Counted from the stretch's first letter, positions 12,000 to 22,430 are shown. The stretch: 64,000 nucleotides of DNA from Ceratotherium simum simum (GCF_000283155.1 NW_004454166.1:8060409-8124408); one strand, 5' to 3'. Made by a program: numbers and translations. The notes: a model not told the origin generated them from the sequence alone.

Positions 12000-12830
12000 C
12001 TCTTTGTATTTACCTGTCATAGCATCTTTCTCCTAATATCCCATTTGGGAAACTTCAAAACGAGCAATGACTCCTCCCTCTCATTCCTTCCCACATCCAC
12101 ACCCTAAAGTCCCTCAAAAATTTCCCCTCTCTATTCCATTTGCATTTTAATTCAGGCTCTTTTTACTTACTGCCTGGATTATTTCAAAAGCATCCAAACT
12201 CATCCTCATGCCAACAATTTCTCCTGCTCCTATCAATTTTGCAAAGTTCTTCCAGAGTTACCACTTAACACACAATTATGTATGAGATCATTGTTTAAAG
12301 TCTCCAATGGCCACTCATCATCTAGCAGGATGAAGTCCATACACCTCAGTTTAGCAATCAAAATCCCTTCACAATCTTACTGCGAACTTCTTCCAACCTC
12401 CTTTTATCTATCTTACATCCCAGACACACAGAACTTTTCACTATTTCTCAGAGGTCTGTGAGCACTTAGGGATGCTTTGACTTTACTCATTGTATTGCTG
12501 GATGCCCTTCATCTTTTACTTTACCTAGTGAGATTCAAGTCAGCCTTTTCATACATCCACCGAGATACTACTTGTCAATTCCTCTGAGAATCTTTTCTCA
12601 AAATGCTGTTCCTTACCAAATTGGTAGGTCCACTACAATCCCTAGCTCTCTTTATTATTGCATCTATGACATTGTTTTGTTATTCCTTGTTTATTTTTAT
12701 CATCGTATGCCATTTCCCACACTATGAGCTCATTGAAGGCAGGGGCTGAGTCTCATTTTTATTTCTGACCCATTGCTTAATATAGGCCTGACTCATAGTA
12801 AGTGCTTAACAACTCTTTTATTCTGAGTAA
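12000..12830 (+). repeat. LINE L2, 3' end
   Basis: Sense-oriented 3' part of an L2 element. Diagnostic words in order are 'gtctccaatggccactcatc', 'cccttcacaatcttactg', 'tatgagctcattgaaggcag' and 'taatataggcctgactca', ending with 'agtaagtgcttaacaa'. The frame is too decayed for a protein. The right end at about 12830 coincides with the normal L2 tail. Confidence 0.85.
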
Positions 12831-15090
12831 AACTGGGACTCAGACAGGTTCTTTGCTGCATGGTGGATTAGTGACACCTGGGAATCAATTTACTAGTATT
12901 GATAGCCATTTTTGGTTTTGCTTGGGATAGATAAAAAGAGAGGAAGAAAAGCTTCTTTCTTTTACTTTTTTTCTTTTTCTTCTTGCACTGATGTCTGGAG
13001 AGAGAAGATGAGGAAATGGAAGACAAGATATGCCTGTTCTGATCCAGCCTAAGGACCAGATCTGACTTGGATAGAAAGAGCAACAACAGGAAGAAGCTAA
13101 AGGGATCATAAGAAGGAATCTTGTAAAACTTCAGGAAAGAAATGAGAATTCAGACGTCCCCATAGCAGGATTTCACAGAGGTAGGTGCTAAATAATCATC
13201 CTACCCTATGTCTGTGGGAGGAGAGGGTTCAGAGTGGTGACCCACGAAAAATCTCTATTCTGACCAAGTGGTAGGGGAGATTATGGCGCCCAGCAAATCT
13301 CTGCTCTTACAGAAAGTCTCAGCGGTCATGCAGGTGCAGCAGGCCTTCCCTCAAGTGGCTTTTGGGCATCAGATCTTTGGCAAATATATCAGAGCAGAAG
13401 AACATGAAAGAATTTATTCAGAGCTTATATAAATCCCCTTTTGGGGATTCCCAGAAATAGGTGTATTTACTCTGGAAGTATTAAGCAGGCTGAGGTTCTG
13501 CAATCATGCAGATTAGAGCTAAGAGTCATGGGAAACTGAGTGTTAAATTCATGCAACCTCATACTTACCCAAAGCTGGTGAGCCCTGAGATCATTCAAGT
13601 TAGATAAAAGATGTAATGTATGAGTGAATAATAAATGCATACTGGGATGGAGGTCGGTGTTTTTTTCATTTTTACCAAAATGCAGGTTTTATTTTTAGTA
13701 CCAAGTCTATCCTAAGTAGGAAATTATGAACTCATGTCATTGAAGGTCTGTTTCAAATAGAGTTAATTATTTAAAAGCTTAATTCAGTGGCTGGCACATA
13801 TTCTAGGTTTGGTTCCTGAGCCTATCATCGTCACCTAAAATCAACCACAAGCTTTTTATAACACTATGCCTCAGTTTTTTCATCCATGGAGCAGAAATGT
13901 CAATGAACTCAGATTTATTCACTACATAGCATGAAGGAAAGCTAGATATGTAATGTGATTTTTACTAGGAAATAAAAGAAGCTGTATCAAATAAAGTATG
14001 ATGATCTACTTAGCCTTGCTGGTAACTGAGGGGGAAAACAAAATAGTACACAGAGTTAAAAAATAAATGGCACATTAATATAGTGTATCTATTCTGTTGT
14101 GTAACTGCCTATGAGATGCTAAGTTGAAATATTGTCTAACATTTTGCCAGTAGGAGGAAAAAAAAATAACAGCAGATGGGCCAAGCAGAAGGCAGAGCCA
14201 AATCATTTTGTGTCTTTTCAATGTAGTTTTTTCAGTTTCATTACAGATAAAACTGTGATAGATAATCCTACATCAGAAAACATGTATCAGATATTCCTGT
14301 AATTGTATTACACATGTGTTTCCTTTAGGGCTACTTTTACAAGTAGGATATTACAATTCGGGTTGTTTTTTCTGGGAGGGATGGATGAAATTAGGAATCC
14401 ATGAGGAGGGCAAGAATTATGTAAGGATGGTAAAAATGGAGAGGCTTCTACCAGAAAGCTGCATACTGTTATGCCACTGCCCTGCATTTGATGTTAACTG
14501 ATTTTACCCATGAAGATATTTATTAGTTATCAGGCATTAACTCTGATCTTGCTCAATTTGTCATCAGGAGCTAAGTGGTATAACAGCAAAGGCAACAGAT
14601 GTTGGGGATGACAAGCCAAATTATTGGAAACACAGCCAATAATTCCCCTCAAAAGTAAGTGGTTTGACTTTATAATCTCCTGAATTCATTTATTTCATAA
14701 GCAGTCTATGGGTTTGCACTGTTGAATTGAAATGCCATCTGTTTCCTGGACACAGCTAACCTTGGTTCCTGCCCCACATGATAAGTCCACCCGTCACAGT
14801 TCAATTAGCATGGTTTTGTCATTGGAAACCACTTCATCCAACTGCAACATTCTCAATCAGGACCACAGTTGGAAGACTGACAACATTCCCCCAGGAAATT
14901 TGCCAATGTTAGCAGACCCACCTCAAATCCAAAGCTTTGAATTGCACATTATCTAGCATATTTTTAAAACGCATTTATAATGGTAGAGAATTATGTTTAT
15001 AAAAAGTCTTTTCTTATACTTTTATATTGAGACACATCAGTTTATTGGAAGCTAATTTTATTTAAAAAATAATACCTTACACTGAATTAC
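12831..15090. other. Mostly unassigned; weak MIR remnant inside
   Basis: A pyrimidine-rich stretch lies at about 12950-12985. A possible sense MIR remnant lies around 13770-13910 ('ggctggcacata', 'atgcctcagttttttcatcc'). A small perfect hairpin with a 7 bp stem and a TTTT loop sits near 13432-13449. I recognise no gene, and the open frames near 14316-14501 and 14732-14956 have no identifiable domains. Confidence 0.4.
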
Positions 15091-15099
15091 TATTTGCAT

Positions 15100-15200
15100 A
15101 ATATATTAACTCATTTTGATTGTAACAATCTGTATTATTATTCATGATTTACAGAGGAGGAAATCAAGACCTTGAGAGCTTAACTAATTTATTTATCAAA
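15100..15200 (-). repeat. MIR SINE fragment
   Basis: A short antisense MIR core: 'attaactcattttgattg', 'attattattcatgattta', 'cagaggaggaaatcaagac' and 'gagagcttaacta'. Confidence 0.55.
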
Positions 15201-15204
15201 TTCT

Positions 15205-15660
15205 TACTGAGAATTTTCTGAGTGTGGGATGAGAGAGGCACAAAGGATATAGCTATGAATAAAATGGACATGGATTCTGCCCTCATGAGTCTTAAATCTA
15301 GTAGAGGAGACTTAAATATGTTATATCATTAACTATGACAAATTCTATGAAGAAAAGAAAAGGATGTGATCAGAGATTACAAAGGTTGGTTTAATTTATA
15401 CTGGAAGGTCAAGAAAGTCTTCTCTGAAGAAAGGACATTGAAGCCGAAACCACAGGGATGATTGGAAGTTACCTGGACAAAAAGTAAAAGGAAGAATGGA
15501 CTAGGCATAGCCATAGGAAGGCTTCAGGTGGCAGAGAGGTTAACCCTTTCCAAGAATGGGTAGGAGACTAGTGAGCTGGTTTAAAGGTAAACCAAGGGAA
15601 GTGACATGAAGCAAAACTAAGTAGGAAAACAGGGGACATATTCTGGAGTCCCATTAAAGA
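15205..15660 (-). repeat. Antisense L2/CR1-clade LINE remnant
   Basis: The segment reads like the inverted 3' part of an L2-clade LINE: 'aggatatagctatgaataaa', 'ctgccctcatgagtcttaa', 'ctagtagaggagac', 'agaaagtcttctctgaaga' and 'ggacattgaagccgaaa'. It is old and diverged, and the exact subfamily is uncertain. Confidence 0.5.
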
Positions 15661-16489
15661 TCTACCTGACTTGCCCAATGTCACACAAATAGAAAATGGC
15701 CTCACTAAGACTAGAAGTTGTCTCTTGAATTTTGTCTTATTTCTATTCTGTTCTATTTCTATTCACTTCTTTGTGGTGCCTTCTTCATTACAGAGAGAAA
15801 TGATGTGTTCATACAGGATCATTGATGTGTATAGGTGAATAGATGCTACTATGAAAAAAAAAACAACAAAGCAGCTCATTGCTACTTCATGTTTGTTACC
15901 TGAAAATGTATTTGTTGTTGCTTTTGTTTTGTTTTGTTTGGTAGGGGATTTAGGTTGGTTAGGTAATGATACATTGATGAATAAGCTTGTTTTTCCTGCC
16001 AAATTAATCATTATGGGTAGAATGGTTACTTTACATGAGCAGCTTTGTGTCATTGTTACTGTGGGCCAGACACTTCATTTCTTTGGGTTCCCTCACCTAA
16101 AGGAAGAGAAGGCTGAGAGAGGTTTCTAAGAGGCCTTTATCAATTGCTCCTGGCAGTTATCCGCCAACCACGAGGGGAATCAGCCTTAAGATGCAATTGC
16201 CTTGTAAATAACAGAGTAGAGAGAAAGAACATAAAGCCTTGATGAAATCTTTGAGCCTTTGTATCAGTCAATGTCAAGGCTTGCTCTACCTCTGCTTTCC
16301 GTAATAGAAAATAAAAAATACTAATTTTATTAGCATTAATCAGCATTTCTGATTAAGCTGATTGAGGTGGATTTCTCTATTTTCAGTTGAAACCATTCAT
16401 GTATATATTAATTATATATCTTTTCTATTTTAACATAGATCTGAGGCTGTGCTGCATGTGTTCTAGTATATTCTGGATTTGCTAATACA

Positions 16490-16665
16490 AATTCCAAAGG
16501 CATATTTTTTGAGCACTTTTAAGCGCAAAATTTTCTGCCAGGCAAAGATGAATGGGGCATGGTCTTTTCCCTAGGGGAGCATGCAAACATGCAAGGGAAC
16601 AAATTAAATATACAAATACCAATTATCTAAGGCAAAATGCCTATGTAATATGAACATATGTAAGA
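16490..16665 (-). repeat. Antisense L2-clade LINE remnant
   Basis: A short relative of the 15.2 kb segment: 'tctgccaggcaaagatgaat', 'tcttttccctaggggagca' and 'gcaaatta'-like words in the same order. Low confidence because it is short. Confidence 0.4.
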
Positions 16666-16768
16666 TGCGATACTTAATAATCCCACTTATGCCCTAGACC
16701 CTATTTCTCCCCTTCCGTGTATTTGTTGTTGTTTACAATATTTAATAAGTTAAATTCATATCCTGATT

Positions 16769-16820
16769 GATATTTTAGAGGGATATCTTTAGAGGGATAT
16801 CTGCAGATATTTTAGAGGGA
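16769..16820 (+). repeat. Short tandem repeat of 'tttagagggatatct'
   Basis: Three partially overlapping copies of a 'gatattttagaggga' or 'tatctttagaggga' word lie in tandem within ~50 bp. The middle copy is shorter. It looks like slippage and no function is suggested. Confidence 0.75.
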
Positions 16821-16942
16821 AAAGCTTTTTATTTGCACTGTACATAAATACATACATTTAGGCTCTGAAAGCTGACATGTAGTTTTTTTTCTTCTCCTTC
16901 TTCTTCTTCTATGCGTTGTAATTCTCTTCTGTTAACACCAAC

Positions 16943-17385
16943 TGTGGCGGGTTGAATCATGTCCTCCAAAAATTCATGAACACCCATAACTTCAGAATGT
17001 GACCTTATTTGGAAATAGGATCTTTGCATTTATGATCAAGGTAAGGACTGAGATGAGATCACACAGTTTTAGGGTAGGCCCTAAATCCAATCAGCGTGCC
17101 CTTATAAGAGACAGAAAAGGACACAGAGAAACACACAGAGAGGAAAATGTGGAGGCCATTTCTGGAGGCAGAAATTGGAGTTATGTGTCTACAAGCAAAG
17201 GAAAACCAGATGCTGGAAGAGGCAAGGAAGGATTCTCCCCTAGAGCTTTCAGAGGGAGTGTGGCCCTGCTGGCACTCTGATTTCGGAATTCTGGTCTCCA
17301 GAACTATGAGAGAATAAATTTCAGTTATTTAATCCACCAAGTTTGTAGTAATTTGTTACGACAGCCTTAGAAAACGAATACAACA
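16943..17385 (+). repeat. MLT1-type MaLR solo LTR
   Basis: A full-length sense LTR starting 'tgtggcgggttgaatcatg'. It has 'gaatgtgaccttatttggaa', 'taggccctaaatccaatca', 'cttataagagacag' and 'gattctcccctagagctt', and ends with 'ccagaactatgagagaataa' and 'gtttgtagtaatttgttacg'. The AATAAA at about 17313 is the LTR polyadenylation signal. No internal retroviral sequence is adjacent. The 93-codon open frame at 16999-17280 lies entirely within the LTR and is not a gene. Confidence 0.92.
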
Positions 17386-17990
17386 ACCATTTTGTTTAGT
17401 TACATGTCACAATTTTGGTTTTAGCTGTGCTTTGAGATGTGAGAGGGCTCTATGTTCACCCTAGACAAAGTGCCCTTAAAAAGCTTGGCTTCTCGCTCCT
17501 TAAATAGCAACTACTAGTGGGGAATGATGATCTATAGAGAGTGTAACAATTACCAGAAGCAAGGGGATTGGCTGAGGTGGCCCGAAAACAACACGATGCA
17601 CTCAGGTATGTCTCTTTTCCAGGGACATCCCTCCCCCACCCTCAACAATGTTTGAAAAAAAGAATCTAATAAAATATTTTAATTTCTTCTCAAGTTAATG
17701 GAGTTCAGACCATAGTAGGCTATTAAAAAATGGCAGTCCCTGAAAAGCAAGGAAGTTAAGGACATATGCATTATATAAGAGCCTAGAGAAAAATGATATG
17801 ATAAAGTTGATTTAGAAGTATGGTGAACACTTTACTCTCTAAAAGAGAATGTACTTTATTGGCTACTTTATGTGTTATTGCCAAGTTCCCACAGATAATT
17901 TAGAAAAAATGACTATATATTAGGCCTCTAGTAAAATATTAATAAATAGTAGAAATTGTATAAGCCACACTTCATGATCATAATTAGATA
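17386..17990. other. Unassigned stretch
   Basis: No repeat or gene was recognised. The GC-balanced part at about 17430-17640 looks like unique sequence. Confidence 0.4.
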
Positions 17991-18545
17991 AAGAAATCAT
18001 AACAGTTTTAAAAACTCAGTCTCTTCAAACTAAAAAATAAATAAATAATGAGAATTAATAAAGAAGAATAGGAAAGAGGAAATTAGAATCAGAGGAATAA
18101 TAAAATTAGAATACCACAAAGCAAAAAACACAGTATTCCTGAAGACCCAAATGTTTTTAGTGTTAGAAAAAAAGAATAAAAGTAAAATAAAGATCTACCT
18201 AAAAGTTAGAAGAAAAACAAATGAATGCTAAGAAAAGCAGAATAAAGTTCTGCTTTTCTTTCTTTAAAAGAAAATAGTGGTACACCTGAAATTTATACAA
18301 TGTTAAACCAATGTTACTGCAATAAACAAAAAATCAAAAAAATAAATAAAGTTCAAAAGCAAAAAAAAAACAAAAACAGTGGCCATTAAAAATTTGAATA
18401 AAAAATAAGCCATAGACCAAGAACTCCTGTTAGGAAAAACTTAAGACAAACTTCTAGCTTGTCTAATCAACAACAACACAAAATAAAATACAAATTTCTA
18501 AATTTAGAAAAGAGAACAGCATAAAACTACAAATCTATAAATTTT
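17990..18545 (+). repeat. L1 ORF2 fragment, split by a younger L1 tail
   Basis: This A-rich sense-strand sequence follows the order of the L1 ORF2 stretch just ahead of the reverse transcriptase. It includes 'taaaagttagaagaaaaaca', 'gcagaataaag' and then, after an interruption, 'cttctagcttgtctaatcaa', as in the L1 'ctagccagactaatcaag' segment. Stops and length loss rule out coding capacity. The interruption at 18251-18344 is a separate L1 3' end. Confidence 0.55.
18251..18344 (+). mobile_element. 5'-truncated L1 insertion with target-site duplication
   Basis: The insert carries the L1 3'-end words 'tacacctgaaatttataca' and 'tgttaaaccaatgttactgc', followed by 'aataaa' and an A-rich tail. It is flanked by the direct repeat 'aataaagttc' at 18241-18250 and 18345-18354. 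This is the target-site duplication expected from target-primed reverse transcription. The body is only ~94 bp. Confidence 0.7.
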
Positions 18546-18617
18546 CCAGTATACATGCCTTCACTCTCTCTAATCAGCCATAGTGTTTGATCAAAGTACA
18601 CATTCCTAATACCAGGC

Positions 18618-18765
18618 TTCTGAGAGAGAGAGAGAGAGAAAGAAAAAGAGAGAGACAGAAAGAGAAGGGAAGGGGAGGGAGAAAAGGGGAAGGAGAAGAG
18701 GGAGAGGGGGAGAGGGAAGCAGAGAAAATAGAGAGGAGAGAGTGAAGAGGGGAGAGGAGAGAAGG
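18618..18765 (+). repeat. GA-rich low-complexity tract
   Basis: A ~148 bp almost pure purine tract opening as (GA)n and then mixing GGGA and GGAGA words. It produces long fake open frames on the minus strand (150 and 69 codons) made of Ser, Pro and Leu. Such homopurine tracts can adopt triplex structures. Confidence 0.95.
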
Positions 18766-19370
18766 CAGCAACTGTCTGCTCACCCACTACCTCAACACCA
18801 GGACAGGATATTGTACCTCTACGATAGGATATCTTCCCTTGGAACGAATAAAGTTGCTGATGGGGAGTTTGTTGTTTCTCCCAATAGACTATGACGCCAG
18901 TTGAAAGGTGCCTGACAAAGCTCCTGTGCTGGGAGAGCCAGAGGTGTGGGGTTGAGTATGAGAATGGATATGATGCCAACTAGACAAACCCATCTGTCAG
19001 AGTTCAGCCCTCAGAGATTTAGAGTATTCCCTTCCCTCTGGTCTGTCACTCTCGTAATTAGAGCATGGCCTCCTTCTTTTGTCCTTTCTTTCCCAAGGTT
19101 GTAACATCAGAAGTTGAGGTGTGGGAAGGGGGATGAAATGGAAACAAGATTTAGGAGTGAGGTATCTGTCATTGGCTTCTTTTCTCCTATGTTCAAAAAA
19201 ATGTAGGACTAATTAAGAAAGACTTTTACTTGCTTAGGAGTACCAAATTTAACTAAAATATAGCAGAAAAAGATATTTTTGATTAACTGATTCTGTGAGG
19301 TGTGAACAAATGCATTTATTGACACACAATTCCTTTATCCCTGACTCTCCACATTTAGGCTTTTGGTGTG
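18766..19370. other. Unassigned stretch
   Basis: No gene or named repeat was recognised between the GA-rich tract and the L1 5'-UTR-like block. Confidence 0.4.
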
Positions 19371-20290
19371 ATGGGTGATTTTCTATTAAATACTAGATAT
19401 TTGGTCCGTCATGTTAGGAGACTCTGGGTCCTACTTAAATCTTTTATTTTAGCTGGCAGTTGCCCTGGTTAAATTTAGCACACAGTTCCTGGCCTACTTT
19501 TGTGGGCTGTGGTTCCAATGACAATAACATTTTCAGAGTCTTTGCAGTGTAATTTTGATTGGCTTGTTGATTTGGTGCTCCTGGGACTCCCACTGGTCCC
19601 TTCTGGTACTTTCTGAGGTAAAGGGGTTTCCCCTGGTGCCCCTAGGTTTGGAGAAGGGAGTGTGAGGCACATAGAGCACTCCCAAGGAAGCCTCTGTTAT
19701 GGCAGGATTCCCATTACCAGTGTCCCCTGGCTGCCCCCATATCTCTTGGTGGAGGAGGAGAGTCTCAGCCCTGGGAAAAAGAGACTTGCTTATCCCAGCT
19801 ACTTGTTGCAAAACTCCCTGGCCTATGCCACCAGGCTGCCAGGCGTCTCTATGTGGGAGAAGGGAGTCTCAGGACCAGTGGGGAAAGAGAGTCCTTCCCC
19901 TAGCCACTTATTTTCATCAGAACTCCCAAAGAAGCCATATTTTGTGGATGGTCCTGTCCTAATGGTATTGTCTGAAGACCTCCCACAGTCTGAGCAAGAA
20001 ATGAGTCTTTCTGGGCTGGCATCTGTTGCTAGGTTGGGGGTTGGAAACACTAGATCTGGTTGCCTTCTGTTGGATGGGAGTCATAAGAGGCCCTGCTGCC
20101 ACGTTGTTCCTCCAGTCCTAGGTTCCCTAACCAGTTCACCTTCCTCTTTCTGCCTGTCAGAGTTCTCTTTCACTTGCCTCTTGCATCATATCCATGTTTA
20201 TGGTTGTACTTAGCGGGGAGGAGCAGGGAGAAATTGTCTGGCCTTTTTGCACCTGAAGTTTCCACTTCTCTCGGGGAGAAGGAACCAGAA
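19370..20290 (+). repeat. Probable L1 5'-UTR-like block
   Basis: This GC-richer block holds words I associate with old L1 5' UTRs: 'ttaggagactctgggtccta', 'ttttattttagctggcagtt', and near the end 'tgcatcatatccatgttta', 'gttgtacttagcggggagg' and 'gcacctgaagtttccac'. Between 19620 and 19940 a module with 'ggagaagggagtstcag'-like words recurs about every 103 bp (near 19651, 19751 and 19857). Tandem modules are common in L1 promoters. The longest open frame of the window, 183 codons at 19662-20213, lies here. I treat it as chance in a stop-poor GC-rich repeat, since it has no recognisable domain. Confidence 0.5.
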
Positions 20291-20497
20291 AAGTCGTCAA
20301 ATTCCTAGTCTTTAATTTGAAAAACATAACTAACAAAAAATCTAATGGTTAAGTTATAAGACATAAAAATATGGGAGAATGATAATTGAGCCTTTATTTC
20401 TCACCTAAGAAGAAATTTTAAAAAAATGAAAATCTCTCTGGGCTGTGGGGGGAAGATGACTTGAAGAGCAGCCAGAGATGACACTAAAGGAAGTGTC

Positions 20498-20726
20498 ATT
20501 TTGGCAATTCTAGGTAAAATCAGTAAATTCAGGTTTGTTTTTAGTCACTTCAGTGTTATTACATCAAATGGATATTTCTTCCCTTTCACTTCTTCCTATA
20601 ATTGCATCTCAGTGCAGGGGAAATGTTGGGTGTAGGGAGAGGTGGATATATGGCGTCGGGACATCAGGAGAAGGTAATACGAAACACAGACCCACATCCA
20701 CTGAAATGCAGCATCCTGACTGGCCT
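20498..20726 (+). repeat. Left arm of near-perfect inverted repeat
   Basis: 229 bp, whose reverse complement is found at 21157-21385 with a single mismatch when I align by eye (a G in 'gttgggtgtaggg' here, an A in the other arm). The arm runs from 'attttggcaattctaggt' to 'gcatcctgactggcct'. I recognise no known family in it. An 8 bp perfect hairpin (20478-20485 with 20492-20499) sits across its outer edge. A 9 bp hairpin (20726-20734 with 20742-20750) sits at its inner edge. A 127-codon open frame starts at 20535 and runs into the spacer. Its mirror image starts in the other arm, so neither is evidence for a gene. Confidence 0.97.
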
Positions 20727-21156
20727 CCTGACTCTAAGATGGAGTCAGGAACTTGCCTCGATTTAGCATTAAGAGAAAGGGTGGCAGGGGATCCACAAGA
20801 TATTTGGTGGCCCAATAATAGAGGAGAGCTGTACAATCCCTCAAAAATAGCAATAATTATAATAAATCTGGGACACGAGGGGGCCAGAGCAGGAGTTTCC
20901 CAGGCCAACATAAGATAGGCACAGTGGAGCTGGTGGCCTGGGGTTTCAGGTGCCTGAAGTGACTGAAGCAGTCCCCCTAATATCCCATGGCCCCAGAGAA
21001 GCCCCATGCCTGCTACAGGCCTCTGAGAGAGACAAGAAGTCAACTAGGGATTGAGAGCCCTAGACCCTCTGTTCTGTGGTACAGGTTTCCCAGATGCAGG
21101 CCAGAGGCAAACATGGATACCTCAGCAGATATTGGATGAAGGGATGATAAGGGCCA
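20727..21156. repeat. 430 bp spacer of the inverted repeat
   Basis: Single-copy spacer between the arms. It is GC-richer than the flanks and not itself palindromic as a whole. It begins with the second half of a 9 bp hairpin and contains a small 'ttcaggtgcctgaa' dyad. I recognise no gene, tRNA or named repeat. Several unremarkable open frames cross it on the minus strand. Confidence 0.9.
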
Positions 21157-21385
21157 AGGCCAGTCAGGATGCTGCATTTCAGTGGATGTGGGTCTGTGTT
21201 TCGTATTACCTTCTCCTGATGTCCCGACGCCATATATCCACCTCTCCCTATACCCAACATTTCCCCTGCACTGAGATGCAATTATAGGAAGAAGTGAAAG
21301 GGAAGAAATATCCATTTGATGTAATAACACTGAAGTGACTAAAAACAAACCTGAATTTACTGATTTTACCTAGAATTGCCAAAAT
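21157..21385 (-). repeat. Right arm of near-perfect inverted repeat
   Basis: Reverse complement of 20498-20726 over the full 229 bp with one difference. A transcript across both arms could fold into a ~229 bp RNA duplex with a 430 nt loop. Just outside this arm is 'taagtttc'; just outside the left arm is 'aagtgtc'. They are similar enough to raise, but not prove, a target-site duplication around an 888 bp unit. Confidence 0.97.
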
Positions 21386-21523
21386 TAAGTTTCTCTGCCA
21401 TCAGGTGAAAACAGTAGCTTAAAAATAGAGATTAAATTTCCTTATAGACATGACACCCAGTCCTCTTTTGATATCCAAAGTCTGTGGATTTCCTAATTAT
21501 GTTACTGTACAACAAAATGTATT

Positions 21524-21910
21524 GTTAGTGCTGTCAAGTAGATTCCAACCCCTAGCAACCCTGTGTACAGCAGGGCAGAACCCTGCCCGGTCTTTTTGCC
21601 CCATCCTCTCACCTTCTGGTGCCATATCAGACAATACTCTGCTGCTATCCATAGGGTCTTCCTGGCCAATTTTCTCAGTAGTGGGTGGCCAGGTCCTTCC
21701 TATTCTGTCTTAGTCTGGAAGCTCCACTGAAAGCTGGGTGACCCTGCTGGTATTTGAAATACCCGTAGCATAGCTTTCAGCATCACAGCAAGACACAGCC
21801 ATCACAGTATAACAACTGACAGATGGGTGGTGTGGTTCCCTGACTGGGAAACAAACCCAGGCTGTGGCAGTGAAAGCACCAAATCTTGACCACTAGACCA
21901 CCAGGGCTGG
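21524..21910 (-). mobile_element. tRNA-Glu-derived SINE
   Basis: On the minus strand the element starts with a 72 nt tRNA-Glu-like head (complement of 21836-21907). It continues through a body with 'gctatgctacgggtatttc' and 'aataccagcagggtcaccc', and ends near a 'ggaatctacttgacagcac' segment. A near-match 'aaaatgtat' (21515-21523) and 'aaaatgcat' (21916-21924) flanks it as a likely target-site duplication. The 3' end is not a clean poly-A, so an RTE-type LINE rather than L1 may have mobilised it; that is inference. I do not assign a database name. Confidence 0.75.
21836..21907 (-). pseudogene. tRNA-Glu(TTC)-like head of the SINE
   Basis: Exactly 72 nt, the length of a mammalian tRNA-Glu without CCA, and collinear with it. 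The A box 'tggtctagtgg' is intact, the anticodon loop reads ctTTCac (Glu, TTC), and the 3' end is 'cagtcagggaa'. The B box has decayed to 'ggtttgtttcc', and the first acceptor pair is broken (G at position 1, A at 72). These changes and the attached SINE body make it a SINE head, not a working tRNA gene. Confidence 0.8.
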
Positions 21911-21924
21911 CTAATAAAATGCAT

Positions 21925-22430
21925 ATAAGTAAAAATAAATTAGCTGTAGTAAAACAAATATATTTATATTAGTTGTAGATAGCATTACCCAGCTATAAAT
22001 TTATGTATATAGAAAGTAACTCTAAGTCTCTGTATGTCCTTCAACAACACATATTCTCTACAATTTTACCGCTTTTCCAATGTATGATGACAATACGCAA
22101 TATTCTGTAAGCAATTTCTCTCGCACAGACTAACACCTGTTTTCTTTTCCTCACTTCCCAAGGTGAGATAATTGCAAACAGAACTTTAAGAAAGCTGTAC
22201 ACAGTAGATTTTCTAAAATGAAAAAATAGAAATACCCTAAACTTTAAATAGAGAGGAATAGTCAAGTAAATTATGATATATTGTGAATTACTGTCAGTTA
22301 CTAAAAGACAGAATTTCAAATAATATTTAACAGTGAAAAAAAACCACTCAGTTTACATCAATCTGGCAATGTAATGGAATGTTAAATATATAATGTGCTC
22401 TGTAAAGCCAGGAACTGCTACTTTTCAGTT
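21925..22430. other. Unassigned AT-rich stretch
   Basis: No named repeat or gene was recognised. A 92-codon minus-strand frame at 22041-22319 has no identifiable domain. Confidence 0.35.

Noticed and set aside
18527..18979. 150-codon minus-strand open frame rich in Ser, Pro and Leu
   Set aside because: It is generated by the GA-rich low-complexity tract.
19662..20213. 183-codon plus-strand open frame, the longest in the window
   Set aside because: It lies in a GC-richer L1 5'-UTR-like block with tandem modules, has no recognisable domain, and overlapping frames on both strands are also open, as expected of a stop-poor repeat.
20535..21348. Matching protein-like open frames on opposite strands (20535 plus, 21348 minus)
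   Set aside because: They share about 64 residues only because they lie in the two arms of an inverted repeat. Each diverges as soon as it enters the spacer, so they are not a duplicated gene.
21836..21907. A functional tRNA-Glu gene
   Set aside because: The B box is decayed, the first acceptor pair is broken, and the tRNA-like part runs straight into a SINE body with flanking duplications.
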